Assembly: GCF_016595155.1 (NCBI RefSeq)
Contig: NZ_JAENGP010000004.1
Span: 1 to 64,000, forward strand
Direction: 5' to 3'
Length of the DNA: 64,000 bases
DNA from: Advenella mandrilli
Lineage (GTDB): Bacteria; Pseudomonadota; Gammaproteobacteria; Burkholderiales; Burkholderiaceae_B
Shown in pieces: positions 26,925 through 38,594 of the stretch; position 1 is the first letter of the stretch; every line of letters begins with the position of its first letter. The notes under the pieces are model-generated. The model was not told the origin of the DNA. It saw nothing but the letters and a program-made list of their open reading frames with translations, and made no database searches. The translations under genes were made by a program, and so were the position numbers.

Positions 26925-27719
26925 CTAACCCAATAAAAGAGCATCGTCAGAAACTTGCTCACCCCTGACTTTTTCAAACATCTGAAGCAGGTCGGAGACG
27001 CTCATTCCTTTGCGTTTTTCTCCACTGACATCCAGCACCACCTGCCCCTGGTGCAGCATGACCGTTCTTTCACCTGTTTCAAGAGCCTGTTTCATGCTAT
27101 GCGTGACCATCATGGTGGTTAGTTTTTGTTCTGCCACCAGCTTTTGCGTTAATTCAAGTACAAAATGGGCGGTTCTTGGGTCTAGTGCCGCAGTATGCTC
27201 GTCTAGCAATAAAATCTTGCTGGGTTGCAAGGCTGCCATTAGTAAACTAACCGCCTGGCGTTGTCCACCCGAAAGCAATCCGATACGGTCGGTAAGGCGA
27301 TTTTCAAGCCCTAGCCCCAGAATAGCCAGACGTTCCCGGAAGAGGTCTTTCATGAATGGCTTAATGGCTTGACCCAGGCCTCTTGAATGTCCCCGGTTAT
27401 AGGCCAGGGACAGGTTTTCTTCGATGGTCAGGTCTTCACAGGTTCCGGCCATGGGGTCCTGGAATACACGTGCCACACTGCCTGCCCGTTGCCAACCAGG
27501 TACACGGGTAACATCAAGATCATTAAGCCGGACACTACCGGTGTCCACCATAATTTCACCGGCAATGGCATTTAAAAAAGTGGACTTCCCGGCACCGTTA
27601 GAACCAATGACCGTAACAAACTGCCCTTCAGGGATCGTTAATGACATGCCTTGCAAGGCCCGGGTTTCAATGGGTGTACCCGAATTAAAAGTAATATGTA
27701 AGTTTTCAGCTTTTAGCAT
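26925..27719 (-). CDS. ABC transporter ATP-binding protein (COG1101 / TrpZ-like)
   Basis: A 264-residue ATPase with Walker A GSNGAGKST (39-47), signature LLSGGQRQ (148-155), Walker B ILLLDEH (169-175) and the H-loop MVTHSMKQAL. The motif DPMAGTCEDLTIEENL after the Q-loop is typical of the ATPases that go with COG2984/COG4120 importers, a class whose studied members carry tryptophan, tyrosine or other aromatic and small ligands. It drives uptake by the permease encoded 4 bp upstream. It is the last gene of the three-gene operon. Confidence 0.9.
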   Translation of the reverse strand: MLKAENLHITFNSGTPIETRALQGMSLTIPEGQFVTVIGSNGAGKSTFLNAIAGEIMVDTGSVRLNDLDVTRVPGWQRAGSVARVFQDPMAGTCEDLTIEENLSLAYNRGHSRGLGQAIKPFMKDLFRERLAILGLGLENRLTDRIGLLSGGQRQAVSLLMAALQPSKILLLDEHTAALDPRTAHFVLELTQKLVAEQKLTTMMVTHSMKQALETGERTVMLHQGQVVLDVSGEKRKGMSVSDLLQMFEKVRGEQVSDDALLLG

Positions 27720-27723
27720 ATTG

Positions 27724-28611
27724 TTAACCTTTTTTCGCCTTTAGCATTTTATTAAGTTTAGGCAAAATTAGCGCAAAAGTAACCAGTAAAGCCGTAACCA
27801 GGTTAAGGTCTTGTGCCTTGAGCCCGACAAAATCACTGTTTAAAGCCAGGGCAATAAAAAAGCGATACAGCACGGCGCCAATAATAACCGCCAGCGTTAC
27901 ATAAACAAACCTTCGGGCAGGAATAATGCTTTGTCCAACAATCACCGCGGCCAGCCCAATCACAATGGTACCTATTCCCATTGATATATCTGACCCCCCC
28001 TGGGATTGCGCAAACAATGCGCCACCCAGTCCGACCAACGCGTTTGATATGGCCATGCCCAACATAACCATGCGATCGGTTGATATGCCTTGCGCCCTGG
28101 CCATCCGCAGGTTTGAGCCGGTTGAACGCATGGCCAGTCCGGATTGGGTGGCAAAGTAACGGTCTAACAGAAATTTGGCCATTAACACAACGAAGAGCAA
28201 AAGCAACGGTCGCCAGACATAGTCATCGATGAAAGCAGGTTGCAGGATTGAAAACACCGTGTCATTGAAGATGAGCGGTATATTTGGTCCACCCATAATC
28301 CGGAGATTAATGGAATACAGGGCAGTCATCATGAGAATGCTGGCCAGTAAATCCATAATGCCCAGCTTGACGTTTAACCAACCCGTTATCATGCCGGCCA
28401 ATGCACAGGCCAGCATCGCCAGTGCGGTTGCCAGAAAAGGGTCGCCACCAAGGCTGATAACCAGAGCGGCAATGGCCCCACCGGTAGCAAATGTGCCATC
28501 AACAGTCAGGTCAGGAAAGCGCAAGATCCGAAATGAAATGAACACACCAAGTGCTACCAGACTGTAAATAAAACCCAGCTCAAACGCACCAAGAGATGAA
28601 AATAAGGACAT
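27724..28611 (-). CDS. ABC transporter permease (COG4120 / TrpY-like)
   Basis: A 295-residue inner-membrane protein with about eight helices, related to the LivH-type permeases but of the COG4120 group (FPDLTVDGTFATGGA near 35-50, RSTGSNLRMARAQGI near 165-180). The frame is open to a TTG at 28644; the ATG at 28611 places the first helix at the usual distance and is preferred. It lies 109 bp after the receptor gene and 4 bp before the ATPase gene. A weak hairpin (CGGTAT/ATACCG) lies within the gap after the receptor gene. Confidence 0.88.
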   Translation of the reverse strand: MSLFSSLGAFELGFIYSLVALGVFISFRILRFPDLTVDGTFATGGAIAALVISLGGDPFLATALAMLACALAGMITGWLNVKLGIMDLLASILMMTALYSINLRIMGGPNIPLIFNDTVFSILQPAFIDDYVWRPLLLLFVVLMAKFLLDRYFATQSGLAMRSTGSNLRMARAQGISTDRMVMLGMAISNALVGLGGALFAQSQGGSDISMGIGTIVIGLAAVIVGQSIIPARRFVYVTLAVIIGAVLYRFFIALALNSDFVGLKAQDLNLVTALLVTFALILPKLNKMLKAKKG

Positions 28612-28720
28612 GTTTATTAGTAATTGTGGTCGGGTAAGGTACAACGGTATATATCAATACCGCTAAATGCCAGCATGAATCACAAACCCGGATAAAACAG
28701 GATTTGTAATTCAATATTTT

Positions 28721-29692
28721 TTATTCTACAACCACGGCGGCTGACTTCAAGAGATCTTCAGATAGTTCGACCCCCTGGTTTTTTGCCGCTGCAGGGTTGA
28801 CGTACAATTCCAGTTTGGAACTGGTTTGTGAAGGAATAGTGCCTGGATCTTCACCTTTCAGAATACGGACCACGATTTCACCCGTCTGGATGCCCAGGTC
28901 TTTATAGTTGATACCCAAGGCGGCAATGGCACCACGCTTAACGCTGTCAGTATCAGAAGCAATTAAGGGGATGTCAGCTTCATTGCCCACTTTGACCAGC
29001 GCTTCATAGGCAGAAACCACGTTGTTGTCGGTGTTAGTATAAATAACATCAACTTTACCAATCAGGCTTCGTGCGGCAGAACCCACATCAACAGAACGGG
29101 GCGCCGCAGCTTCTATTAGCTCCATACCTTCTTTGGGTAGCAACTCGTGCAGTCGCTTAACAACAACTGCAGAGTTGGCCTCTCCGGGGTTATAGACCAT
29201 CCCTACTTTCCTGGCATTGGGAACAACGCGTTTGATCAGGTCTACCTGTTTTTCAAGCTCAAGCACATCGGATACTCCGGTGACATTGCTACCCGATGCC
29301 TCGACGGTTGAAACCAGTTGCGCGGCAACCGGGTCGGTTACGGCGGAATATACCACGGGAACTTGCTTGGTGGCGGCTACAACAGCCTGGGCCGAAGGGG
29401 TGGCAATAGCCACAATGGCATCGGGTTTATCACCAATAAACTGGCGTGCAATTTGTGCTGCCGTGCCTGTATTGCCTTGTGCGCTCTGGTAATCAAGATC
29501 AAGGTTTTTGCCTTTTATATAGCCGTTTTTTTCAAGCGCCTCTATGACACCGTCACGAACTGAATCAAGTGCCGGGTGCTCGACAATGGCTGTAATGGCT
29601 ACAGATTTTTCTTGTGCGTAAGCCAGATTAGAGGCGACTATTGCAGCCACTAAAGTAGCCCCTAGACCCGATTTGAATTTTTTTGCCAACAT
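28721..29692 (-). CDS. ABC transporter substrate-binding protein (COG2984 / TrpX-like)
   Basis: A 323-residue periplasmic receptor with signal peptide (cleavage near AYA-QE, 26). The motifs ITAIVEHPALDSVRDGV, AIATPSAQAVV, PVVYSAVTDPVAAQLV and VGMVYNPGEANS define the COG2984 family, which binds aromatic amino acids or related ligands in the few studied cases. It is the first gene of the importer operon. The ligand cannot be decided, though a Trp/Tyr-type ligand is the best guess. Confidence 0.88.
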   Translation of the reverse strand: MLAKKFKSGLGATLVAAIVASNLAYAQEKSVAITAIVEHPALDSVRDGVIEALEKNGYIKGKNLDLDYQSAQGNTGTAAQIARQFIGDKPDAIVAIATPSAQAVVAATKQVPVVYSAVTDPVAAQLVSTVEASGSNVTGVSDVLELEKQVDLIKRVVPNARKVGMVYNPGEANSAVVVKRLHELLPKEGMELIEAAAPRSVDVGSAARSLIGKVDVIYTNTDNNVVSAYEALVKVGNEADIPLIASDTDSVKRGAIAALGINYKDLGIQTGEIVVRILKGEDPGTIPSQTSSKLELYVNPAAAKNQGVELSEDLLKSAAVVVE

Positions 29693-29739
29693 AACAACTC
29701 CGACTAAGTAATAAATTCTAAATTCTCACACAGGCCATA

Positions 29740-29756
29740 TACCAGTAACACTGGTA
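29740..29756. promoter_or_regulatory. Inverted repeat upstream of the ABC importer
   Basis: TACCAGT and ACTGGTA surround AAC in a perfect 7-bp dyad about 48 bp upstream of the receptor start. It could be an operator of the importer operon or the remains of a terminator of the upstream gene. Confidence 0.4.
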
Positions 29757-29784
29757 AAAACCAGCATGCGTCATTACAAGTTTG

Positions 29785-30564
29785 TTAGAACTTCAACAGA
29801 CCCTTCATTTTATGCTCGCCTGACAAGAGCTTTACCCACTTTGTGGCAGGTAAACCATAACGGCGCTCGACATCGGCCGCACGAGCAGCCAAAACTTCTT
29901 CTTCAATTTCAAGGGGCGGCCCGGTAAAAGCCAGAACTATCCGGTTTCCGTCCTCTGTTTCGGGAAACATAATTACCCGGTTTGCGAAGGCTTTGTTGAT
30001 ATTCCTGATGTTGGAATGAAAACTGGGGTGATGCCCAAACAGATTAATAACCGCAATACCCAGATCACCCAATACACGACGGCAACCCTGGTAAAACACC
30101 AATGAGTTGCAAACCGGCCCCTGCGCGGTATAGTCGTATAAATCCACCATGAGCACGGAACAGCGGTCGTGATTGAGTGGGTCGGTGACCCACTCATGGG
30201 CATCATCATGGATCATGGCGTGCCTTTTGTGATCACCCAAACGAAAGTAAGACTGGCATATCGCCGTTACCATCGGGTTCCACTCTACGGTGATGGTTTG
30301 GCTTTGCGTATGCCTGAGGCAAAAGCGTGTTAATGCACCGGCTCCCAGGCCCAAAATACCAATATTTTTATCTTTGGGGGGAGACAGGAACAGTAACCAG
30401 GCCATCATTTGCTCGGTATATTCAAAAACAAGGCGCGAAGGTTTTGAAACCTGCATGGCGCCTTGCATCCAGACACTGTCGAAATGTAAATATCGTATGC
30501 CATCCTGTTCTGACATTGCGGGTGCATCATAGACAGGATGGGGTTCCAACTTTCTGCTTGCCAT
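29785..30564 (-). CDS. Spermidine synthase-like methyltransferase-fold protein
   Basis: A 259-residue Rossmann-fold protein of the spermidine/spermine synthase superfamily. It has GILGLGAGALTRFCLRH (68-84, cofactor loop), TVEWNPMVT (acidic residue end of beta2) and an MIHDDAHEWV motif corresponding to the active-site Asp region. True SpeE has a GGGDG loop and a different gate, so this looks like one of the many SpeE-like proteins of unknown substrate. Its ATG overlaps the thiolase stop by one base (TAATG), showing translational coupling. Confidence 0.75.
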   Translation of the reverse strand: MASRKLEPHPVYDAPAMSEQDGIRYLHFDSVWMQGAMQVSKPSRLVFEYTEQMMAWLLFLSPPKDKNIGILGLGAGALTRFCLRHTQSQTITVEWNPMVTAICQSYFRLGDHKRHAMIHDDAHEWVTDPLNHDRCSVLMVDLYDYTAQGPVCNSLVFYQGCRRVLGDLGIAVINLFGHHPSFHSNIRNINKAFANRVIMFPETEDGNRIVLAFTGPPLEIEEEVLAARAADVERRYGLPATKWVKLLSGEHKMKGLLKF

Positions 30565-31745
30565 TAAACTCGCTCAAAAATTGCTGCAATACCCTGGCCA
30601 CCACCAATACACATGGTAACCAGTGCGTATTTGCCTTGAATACGTTGCAGCTCGTACAAGGCTTTTACTGTAATAATGGCACCGGTTGCACCAATGGGAT
30701 GCCCCAAGCTAATGCCACTGCCATTAGGATTGACTTTTGCCGGATCAAAGCCAAGCGCTTTGCTCACTGCGCAGGCTTGTGCCGCAAAAGCTTCGTTTGC
30801 CTCGATAACATCAAGGTCATTAATGGTAAGACCAGCCTTGGCCAATACCTTTTGCGTAGCGGGGACCGGGCCGATACCCATGATTCCCGGCTCTACACCA
30901 GCGTGCGCATAGGCAACCAATCGAGCCAGCGGTTGCAGGTTACGCTGCTTCACTTCTTGGGCGTTCATCAATACTACGGCGCCGGCACCATCATTGATTC
31001 CTGATGCATTACCAGCCGTTACCGTACCGTTTTCACGAACAAAAACCGGCTTGAGTTTAGCCAGCCCTTCAAGCGTGATATCCCGGCGCGCATGCTCATC
31101 GGTATCAAATATTACATCACCTTTACGTGTTTTTTGCACGATTGGAATAATTTGATCTTTAAAGTAGCCATTATCAATCGCATGAATGGCCCGGCGATGG
31201 GATTCCACCGCCAAGGCATCTTGCTCTTCACGGGTAATATTGAATTTTTTGGCGACATTTTCAGCGGTGACACCCATATGGATTTTTTCAAAAGGGTCAG
31301 ACAACGCGCCGGTCATCATGTCCATGGCGACACTGTCACCCATGCGGGCGCCAAAACGATGGGCGGGCAGAATATAAGGTGCCCGGCTCATGTTTTCAAC
31401 ACCCGCAGCCACGGCAACCGAGGCATCACCCAACATAATTGACTGGGCTGCAGAAACAATAGCCTGCAAGCCTGAACCACAAAGACGGTTGACATTGAAT
31501 GCAGGGGTTTCAATAGAAACGCCTGCATTAACGGAAGCCACTCGGGAAACATACATATCGCGGGACTCGGTATTGGCGACATGACCTACCACAACGTGGC
31601 CAACGTCAACGCCATCAAGATTAGCCCGGGAAAGAGCCTCTTTAATAACCGTACTGCCCAATTCACATGGAGGTATATCTTTTAACGAAGCGCCAAAATC
31701 ACCAATAGCCGTTCTAACACCAGCAACTACAAAAATCTCGCTCAT
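30564..31745 (-). CDS. Acetyl-CoA C-acyltransferase (thiolase), BktB/PhaA-like
   Basis: A 393-residue thiolase that joins or splits acyl-CoA and acetyl-CoA. The acylated Cys is Cys89 (NRLCGSGLQA), with His349 (GHPIGATG) and Cys379 (CIGGGQG) completing the active site. The sequence SPQ-type loops and start EIFVVAGVRTAIGDFGASLKD resemble BktB-type enzymes of Betaproteobacteria, used in beta-oxidation, branched compound breakdown or polyhydroxyalkanoate supply. The gene leads a two-gene unit with the SpeE-like gene. The physiological pathway is not decided by the neighbours. Confidence 0.92.
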   Translation of the reverse strand: MSEIFVVAGVRTAIGDFGASLKDIPPCELGSTVIKEALSRANLDGVDVGHVVVGHVANTESRDMYVSRVASVNAGVSIETPAFNVNRLCGSGLQAIVSAAQSIMLGDASVAVAAGVENMSRAPYILPAHRFGARMGDSVAMDMMTGALSDPFEKIHMGVTAENVAKKFNITREEQDALAVESHRRAIHAIDNGYFKDQIIPIVQKTRKGDVIFDTDEHARRDITLEGLAKLKPVFVRENGTVTAGNASGINDGAGAVVLMNAQEVKQRNLQPLARLVAYAHAGVEPGIMGIGPVPATQKVLAKAGLTINDLDVIEANEAFAAQACAVSKALGFDPAKVNPNGSGISLGHPIGATGAIITVKALYELQRIQGKYALVTMCIGGGQGIAAIFERV

Positions 31746-31847
31746 CTCTTCAATCCTTTTGGTAAAAAAACATAAATATTATTTTGAACTAAAATAGCCT
31801 TTTAATTTAACCCAGATCGCCTTCTATCTCAAAGGATTTATTAATAC

Positions 31848-32621
31848 ATGAAAATCGCAACCTGGAACGTCAATTCACTTAAGGTTAGATTGCCGCAAGT
31901 GATTGCCTGGCTACAGGAAAACCCCGTTGATGCCCTGTGTCTTCAGGAACTGAAGCAGGAAACCGATAAATTTCCGCTTGATGCTTTTAAAGAAATAGGC
32001 TATCACTGCGCCTGGACCGGCCAGAAAACCTATAACGGCGTGGCCATTATTTCCAGACAAGCGCCTGTTGATATTACACTGAATAACCCGTTTTTCGTTG
32101 ATGCACAGCAAAGACTGGTCAGTATTACCGTGCCATCTTCAATTGGGGATATTCGCATTATTTGCGCCTACTGTCCCAATGGAAGTTCATTGGATAGTGA
32201 TAAATACACCTATAAGCTTGAATGGTTCAAGGCCCTGCACCAGTATCTGGAACAACAACTTGAGAAATATCCCAATCTGGCTGTTTTAGGTGACTATAAC
32301 GTAGCCCCTGAAGACCGCGATGCACATGATAAATACAATGGCGACATTCTGGTTTCACCACCTGAGCGCGAGGCTTTCCAGCGTTTACTCGATTTGGGCC
32401 TGACCGACTCTTTTCGCCTGTTTGAACAGGAAGAAAAATTATTCAGCTGGTGGGATTACCGCATGATGGGCTTTAGGCGCAATGCTGGCTTACGAATTGA
32501 CCATATTCTGCTTTCAAAGCCATTACGGGATTTATGTACTGAATGCGTCATAGATAAACAACCCCGCAGAAATGAGCAACCTTCAGACCACACCCCTGTC
32601 ATTGCCACCCTTGACATTTAA
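31848..32621 (+). CDS. xthA: Exodeoxyribonuclease III
   Basis: A 257-residue AP endonuclease/3'-exonuclease for base-excision repair. The family motifs are complete: KIATWNVNSLKVR (Asn7), LCLQELK (Glu34), GDYNVAPEDRD (catalytic Asp/Asn), LRIDHIL and SDHTPV (catalytic His). It acts on abasic sites in the cytoplasm with Mg2+. It is a single plus-strand gene; a strong hairpin that follows after 8 bp is shared with the convergent lipoprotein gene. Confidence 0.95.
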   Translation: MKIATWNVNSLKVRLPQVIAWLQENPVDALCLQELKQETDKFPLDAFKEIGYHCAWTGQKTYNGVAIISRQAPVDITLNNPFFVDAQQRLVSITVPSSIGDIRIICAYCPNGSSLDSDKYTYKLEWFKALHQYLEQQLEKYPNLAVLGDYNVAPEDRDAHDKYNGDILVSPPEREAFQRLLDLGLTDSFRLFEQEEKLFSWWDYRMMGFRRNAGLRIDHILLSKPLRDLCTECVIDKQPRRNEQPSDHTPVIATLDI

Positions 32622-32623
32622 TG

Positions 32624-32660
32624 AAAAAAGCCCGGGTTTGGCATTATGCCAAACCCGGGC
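32624..32660. terminator. Strong hairpin terminator between convergent genes
   Basis: GCCCGGGTTTGGCAT (32630-32644) pairs perfectly with its complement at 32646-32660. The A-run at 32624-32629 gives a U-tract on the minus strand, so it terminates the lipoprotein-side transcript best; on the plus strand only TCTTTATT follows. Confidence 0.82.
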
Positions 32661-32729
32661 AGTCTTTATTGAATAAATTTGCTTGCCCGGAAGTAAATTG
32701 GGGTCAGTTCATAAGCATTGTTAGCTTAA

Positions 32730-33290
32730 TTACTCACCGTCCTGAATTCGCTGTTCAAGATCACTGGCCTGAGCAGCTGTGCTCATGGGAACAAACAAAT
32801 GGCCAGTGCTAATAGTCTCGCCAATGGCTAAAATTGATACCAGCTTGTTATTCATGGTCACGGTTAAATCTTTACCCACATTACGGCTGGTAAAATTGGC
32901 AAGTTTTGCACTGCCCTGCCCGGAAAAATGCAAATCAATAAAAACATTGCCTGAGCCATCCTGTTTGGCAACTGCGTTTTGCAAATCATTTCTGGTTAGC
33001 GTTTGGCTGGGATCAACATAAATAAGCTGACCACTTTGCTGGACGGGAATATAACCCGCTAACGGTGTCTTTGAGGAAACATAGATCACAAGAGAAGACG
33101 CAACCCCCGCTGGCTGCCGGGGCAGCTCTGACGGTTGTCTGTCAGGTATCGGCTCGGCGGGCACGATCGGGACATCACTAAGCAAGGTCCCTCCTTTGCG
33201 ATCATCGGGAAACAACTCTATGGTATCGCAACCGGCAAGAAAAAAAGTGACCCCAAGTATAGTGAAATTTACCAGATTTTTTATACTCAT
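32730..33290 (-). CDS. Lipoprotein with a SecD P1-head-like domain
   Basis: A 186-residue lipoprotein (FFLAGC, Cys21) with a Pro-rich linker (about 40-62). Residues about 100-175 resemble the P1 head subdomain of SecD: VFIDLHFSGQGSAKLANFTS, NVGKDLTVTMNNKLVSI, then an Ile-rich strand and ISTGHLFV. In SecD this domain faces the periplasm and helps to pull secreted proteins; here it is free and lipid-anchored, so its function is unknown. It lies 17 bp behind the rluF-like gene on the same strand and ends before a strong terminator. Confidence 0.68.
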   Translation of the reverse strand: MSIKNLVNFTILGVTFFLAGCDTIELFPDDRKGGTLLSDVPIVPAEPIPDRQPSELPRQPAGVASSLVIYVSSKTPLAGYIPVQQSGQLIYVDPSQTLTRNDLQNAVAKQDGSGNVFIDLHFSGQGSAKLANFTSRNVGKDLTVTMNNKLVSILAIGETISTGHLFVPMSTAAQASDLEQRIQDGE

Positions 33291-33307
33291 ACTATTTCCA
33301 ATTAATG

Positions 33308-34033
33308 TTAAAGGAAGCGCTCATGGCCTTTTAAATAACGCCATTGCCCTACTGGCAAGTCTGCCAATGCGACATTACCCATGCGAACCCGTTTTAACCC
33401 AACTACTTTAAGGCCTACCAACTCACACATACGACGAATTTGCCGTTTTTTTCCTTCGTGCAAAATGAATTTTAACTGATCATCATTCAACCATGAAACT
33501 TCTGCGGGACGCAAGGCCTGTCCGTCCAGTGTCAGGCCATGATTAAGCAGGTTCAGGCCATTGCCCTGAATTCTTCCTTCAACCCTGACCAGATATTCTT
33601 TCTCCACTTCAGAGTCTTCACCAATTAGCTGCTTGGCAATGCGACCATCCTGGGTTAGCACCAGCAAACCCTGTGAATCAATATCCAGCCTGCCTGCCGG
33701 CGCCAGGCCGCGCAGATGCCCGGATTCAAATCGTTGACGGCTTTTATCAAACTGACGATCGGCCGTAATCAGGGTGGCTGCCGGGCGGTATCCGCTTTCT
33801 GCCTGCCCGGATACATAGCCAACCGGCTTGTTCAGGATAATGGTTACCCTGGCGGTTTGCCTAGCCTGCGCCATTTTATCAAGTGTGATAGTCTGGTTAG
33901 GGTAGGCTTTGTCGCCTAAGCCAACTACCCTGCCGTCAACTTTTACCCACCCACGTTCAATATAGGCATCTGCTTCACGGCGTGAACATATCCCTTTTTC
34001 GGACATGAGTTTAGAAATTCTTGTTTTTTCCAT
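33308..34033 (-). CDS. rluF: 23S rRNA pseudouridine synthase, RluB/E/F class
   Basis: A 241-residue enzyme with an N-terminal S4 RNA-binding domain (5-60, [17 protein letters not shown]) and a RsuA-type catalytic domain. [13 protein letters not shown] (114-126) holds the catalytic Asp117; [11 protein letters not shown]-like LNKPVGYV and [12 protein letters not shown] are further family motifs. It turns specific uridines of 23S rRNA into pseudouridine. The gene name follows similarity of the N-terminal and C-terminal segments to RluF; RluB or RluE specificity cannot be excluded. Confidence 0.8.
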   Translation of the reverse strand: MEKTRISKLMSEKGICSRREADAYIERGWVKVDGRVVGLGDKAYPNQTITLDKMAQARQTARVTIILNKPVGYVSGQAESGYRPAATLITADRQFDKSRQRFESGHLRGLAPAGRLDIDSQGLLVLTQDGRIAKQLIGEDSEVEKEYLVRVEGRIQGNGLNLLNHGLTLDGQALRPAEVSWLNDDQLKFILHEGKKRQIRRMCELVGLKVVGLKRVRMGNVALADLPVGQWRYLKGHERFL

Positions 34034-34120
34034 GTATTTCTCAAATTTTTTAGCATTTCAACTCAATACTGAGTGAATTATTGATATATTCCATTAATAA
34101 AAAAATGAACATTTGTTGTA

Positions 34121-34705
34121 ATGAACACTTATACAGATACTCCAAACTGGCTAATAGCATCTCCGCCAAAACTTAACCGCATACAAAAGCAGTGGTTGTT
34201 TCGTCCTGGCGCACTAACAAGCGGTTTGCGACAACTTGGCAACGTTGAAATAAAGATCTTGAAAGAATGCATACAAAGCCTGCCTTTTGATGAGGCAGGT
34301 ACTTGCCGGCAATATACATCCAGTCCCGTATGGGTACGTGAGATTTTAATGTCCATCAATGGCATTCCGGCGGTTGCCGCACGCAGCCTGACTCCTTTAA
34401 AAGCATCACATGGTGTATGGCAAGGTATCAGGAAATTAAGAACCCGTCCTTTGGCTGACATTCTTTACAACGATCGTGCTATTACGCGCTCCAACTTTGA
34501 GTGCGGGCTTGTTAAAAGAACCATGCCCATTTACCACACGCTGGCCCAGGTTTTGCGTCCTGTTCCGATTAAACCAACACTTGCCAGACGTTCTACATTC
34601 TGGAAAGACGGACAACCCCTACTGGTGACCGAATGCTTTTTGCCTGCATTCTGGAATGAAATCATTCCGGCAGCAAGTCAAAACAAAAAACAGAATGTAG
34701 CATAA
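34121..34705 (+). CDS. ubiC: Chorismate--pyruvate lyase
   Basis: A 194-residue protein of the UbiC family, which cleaves chorismate to 4-hydroxybenzoate and pyruvate, the first committed step of ubiquinone synthesis. Recognisable segments are the N-terminal WL..RPGALT, VWVREILMSINGIPAVAARS (Arg of the active site) and RPLADILYNDRAITRS, where the core carries the product-binding residues. ubiA is not adjacent. It is divergent from the rluF-like gene. Confidence 0.85.
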   Translation: MNTYTDTPNWLIASPPKLNRIQKQWLFRPGALTSGLRQLGNVEIKILKECIQSLPFDEAGTCRQYTSSPVWVREILMSINGIPAVAARSLTPLKASHGVWQGIRKLRTRPLADILYNDRAITRSNFECGLVKRTMPIYHTLAQVLRPVPIKPTLARRSTFWKDGQPLLVTECFLPAFWNEIIPAASQNKKQNVA

Positions 34706-34741
34706 AAACACTGGTGCTAGAATGCCTGACGGTCTTGTTGC

Positions 34742-36824
<2,083 letters not shown>

Positions 36825-36953
36825 GATAGAAAAACTTAAATATCCATTAAACTTTTAATTAAAACACAGTTGCGCTTTATCAACGATTAAAATACTTATA
36901 ATTAGTATAAATTTCTTCTTCCATTTTTATTTTTATCATACTCGCACAAAATT

Positions 36954-38369
36954 ATGTCCAACAATACATCCCCGCAAAATCAATTTGACAACAAGGCACA
37001 GGCCTGGTCTGCCCGTTTCAGCGAACCCGTTTCAGATCTGGTTAAGCGCTATACGGCGTCGGTTGATTTTGATAAACGGCTGGCCCGCTTTGATATCCAG
37101 GGCTCTTTGGCCCATGCTGATATGCTGGCTCATGTTGGGGTAATTTCTGCACAAGACCTGGCTGACATTCAACAAGGCATGCAACAAGTCCTGGCTGAGA
37201 TTGAACAGGGCCAGTTTGAGTGGCTGCTTGATCTTGAAGATGTTCACCTGAATATTGAGAAACGTCTGGTTGAGCTGATTGGTGATGCCGGCAAGCGTTT
37301 GCATACCGGCCGCTCACGCAATGACCAGGTGGCTACCGATATCCGCTTATGGCTGCGAGAAGAAATTGACGTTTCGGCTCAATTGTTGGTGCAATTACGT
37401 CACGCACTGGCCACTGTGGCGCTTGAGCACCACAATACCATCATGCCCGGATTTACCCATTTACAGGTTGCCCAGCCCGTCACTTTTGGCCACCACTTGC
37501 TGGCTTACGCCGAAATGTTTGCCCGCGATGCCCAGCGTCTGCAAGACTGCCGCAAGCGGGTTAACCAATTGCCTTTGGGTGCGGCTGCCCTGGCCGGCAC
37601 TTCTTACCCGATTGACCGTGAGCGCGTGGCACGCACCCTTGCGTTTGACGGTGTTTGCCGCAACTCCCTGGATGCCGTTTCCGACCGCGACTTTGCGATT
37701 GAATTCTGCGCCGCTGTTTCATTGGTCATGACCCATATTTCCCGCCTGTCTGAAGAGCTGATTTTATGGATGAGCCCACGCGTTGGCTTTATTGAACTGG
37801 CCGACCGTTTCTGCACTGGCAGCTCCATCATGCCGCAAAAGAAAAACCCCGACGTCCCCGAGCTGGCCCGTGGCAAAACCGGCCGTGTTAATGGCAACCT
37901 GATTGCCCTGCTTACCCTTATGAAAGGCCAGCCACTGGCCTACAACAAAGATAACCAGGAAGACAAGGAAGGCCTGTTTGATTCGGCCGATACCCTGCGT
38001 GATACCTTAACCATTTTTGCTGACATGGTTGGCGGTATCAAGGTTAAGGCAGAGAACATGCGTGCCGCTGCCCTGCAAGGCTTTTCTACTGCCACTGACC
38101 TGGCCGATTATATGGTTAAAAAAGGCCTGCCTTTCCGTGACGCGCACGAAGCGGTCGCCCTGGCGGTGCGTAAATGCGAAGAATCCGGCTGCGATCTGGC
38201 TGACTTAAGCCTTGAACAACTTCAGGAATTCAATGCCAGCATTGAAGAGGATGTGTTTGAAGTGCTAACGCTGGAAGGATCCGTGTCTTCACGCAATCAT
38301 ATTGGCGGTACTGCACCGGCAAGGGTTAAGGAAGAAGCCGAGCGTATTTTAGCTGAAACTGGGGCTTGA
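36954..38369 (+). CDS. argH: Argininosuccinate lyase
   Basis: A 471-residue tetrameric enzyme of the fumarase/aspartase superfamily that releases arginine and fumarate in the last step of arginine synthesis. It shows [13 protein letters not shown] (about 117-129), [12 protein letters not shown] (catalytic His) and the signature [15 protein letters not shown] (near 283-297) with the catalytic Ser. The length is normal. It is a single plus-strand gene, and the space after it is occupied by a REP-like inverted repeat. Confidence 0.96.
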   Translation: MSNNTSPQNQFDNKAQAWSARFSEPVSDLVKRYTASVDFDKRLARFDIQGSLAHADMLAHVGVISAQDLADIQQGMQQVLAEIEQGQFEWLLDLEDVHLNIEKRLVELIGDAGKRLHTGRSRNDQVATDIRLWLREEIDVSAQLLVQLRHALATVALEHHNTIMPGFTHLQVAQPVTFGHHLLAYAEMFARDAQRLQDCRKRVNQLPLGAAALAGTSYPIDRERVARTLAFDGVCRNSLDAVSDRDFAIEFCAAVSLVMTHISRLSEELILWMSPRVGFIELADRFCTGSSIMPQKKNPDVPELARGKTGRVNGNLIALLTLMKGQPLAYNKDNQEDKEGLFDSADTLRDTLTIFADMVGGIKVKAENMRAAALQGFSTATDLADYMVKKGLPFRDAHEAVALAVRKCEESGCDLADLSLEQLQEFNASIEEDVFEVLTLEGSVSSRNHIGGTAPARVKEEAERILAETGA

Positions 38370-38373
38370 TAGG

Positions 38374-38500
38374 CATTCCCACGCGGGAGTGAGTTGCTTC
38401 CCAAAGGTTGGGCAGTTAAAAACCAGGAAGCCAAGGCTTGAATTCGGTATTGCACCGGACTCAGGCCGTATGCTTGTTGCCACGTTCCCGCGTGGGAATG
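38374..38500. repeat. REP-like inverted repeat pair downstream of argH
   Basis: CATTCCCACGCGGGA (38374-38388) is matched perfectly by its inverse complement at 38486-38500 with 97 nt between. The core (TTCCCACGC/GCGTGGGAA) recurs on the other side of recX at 39299-39401. The form resembles REP/REPIN elements moved by RAYT transposases; none is in the window. The rest of the gap to recX (38501-38594) shows nothing clear. Confidence 0.68.
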
Positions 38501-38594
38501 AACTGGGGAGCTTCATTTATGCTACGTTGTACTTTGCTTTTTTTGGTACTTGGTTTTCTGTACGAAAAGGGTCCTGGTGCTTTCAAGGACTGCA

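Noticed and set aside
30327-31004. 225-codon frame antisense to the thiolase and SpeE-like genes
   Set aside because: Antisense to two clear, coupled genes; the translation has no recognisable domain.
32621-32812. Short plus-strand frame after xthA
   Set aside because: It starts in the xthA stop codon and reads through the strong terminator.
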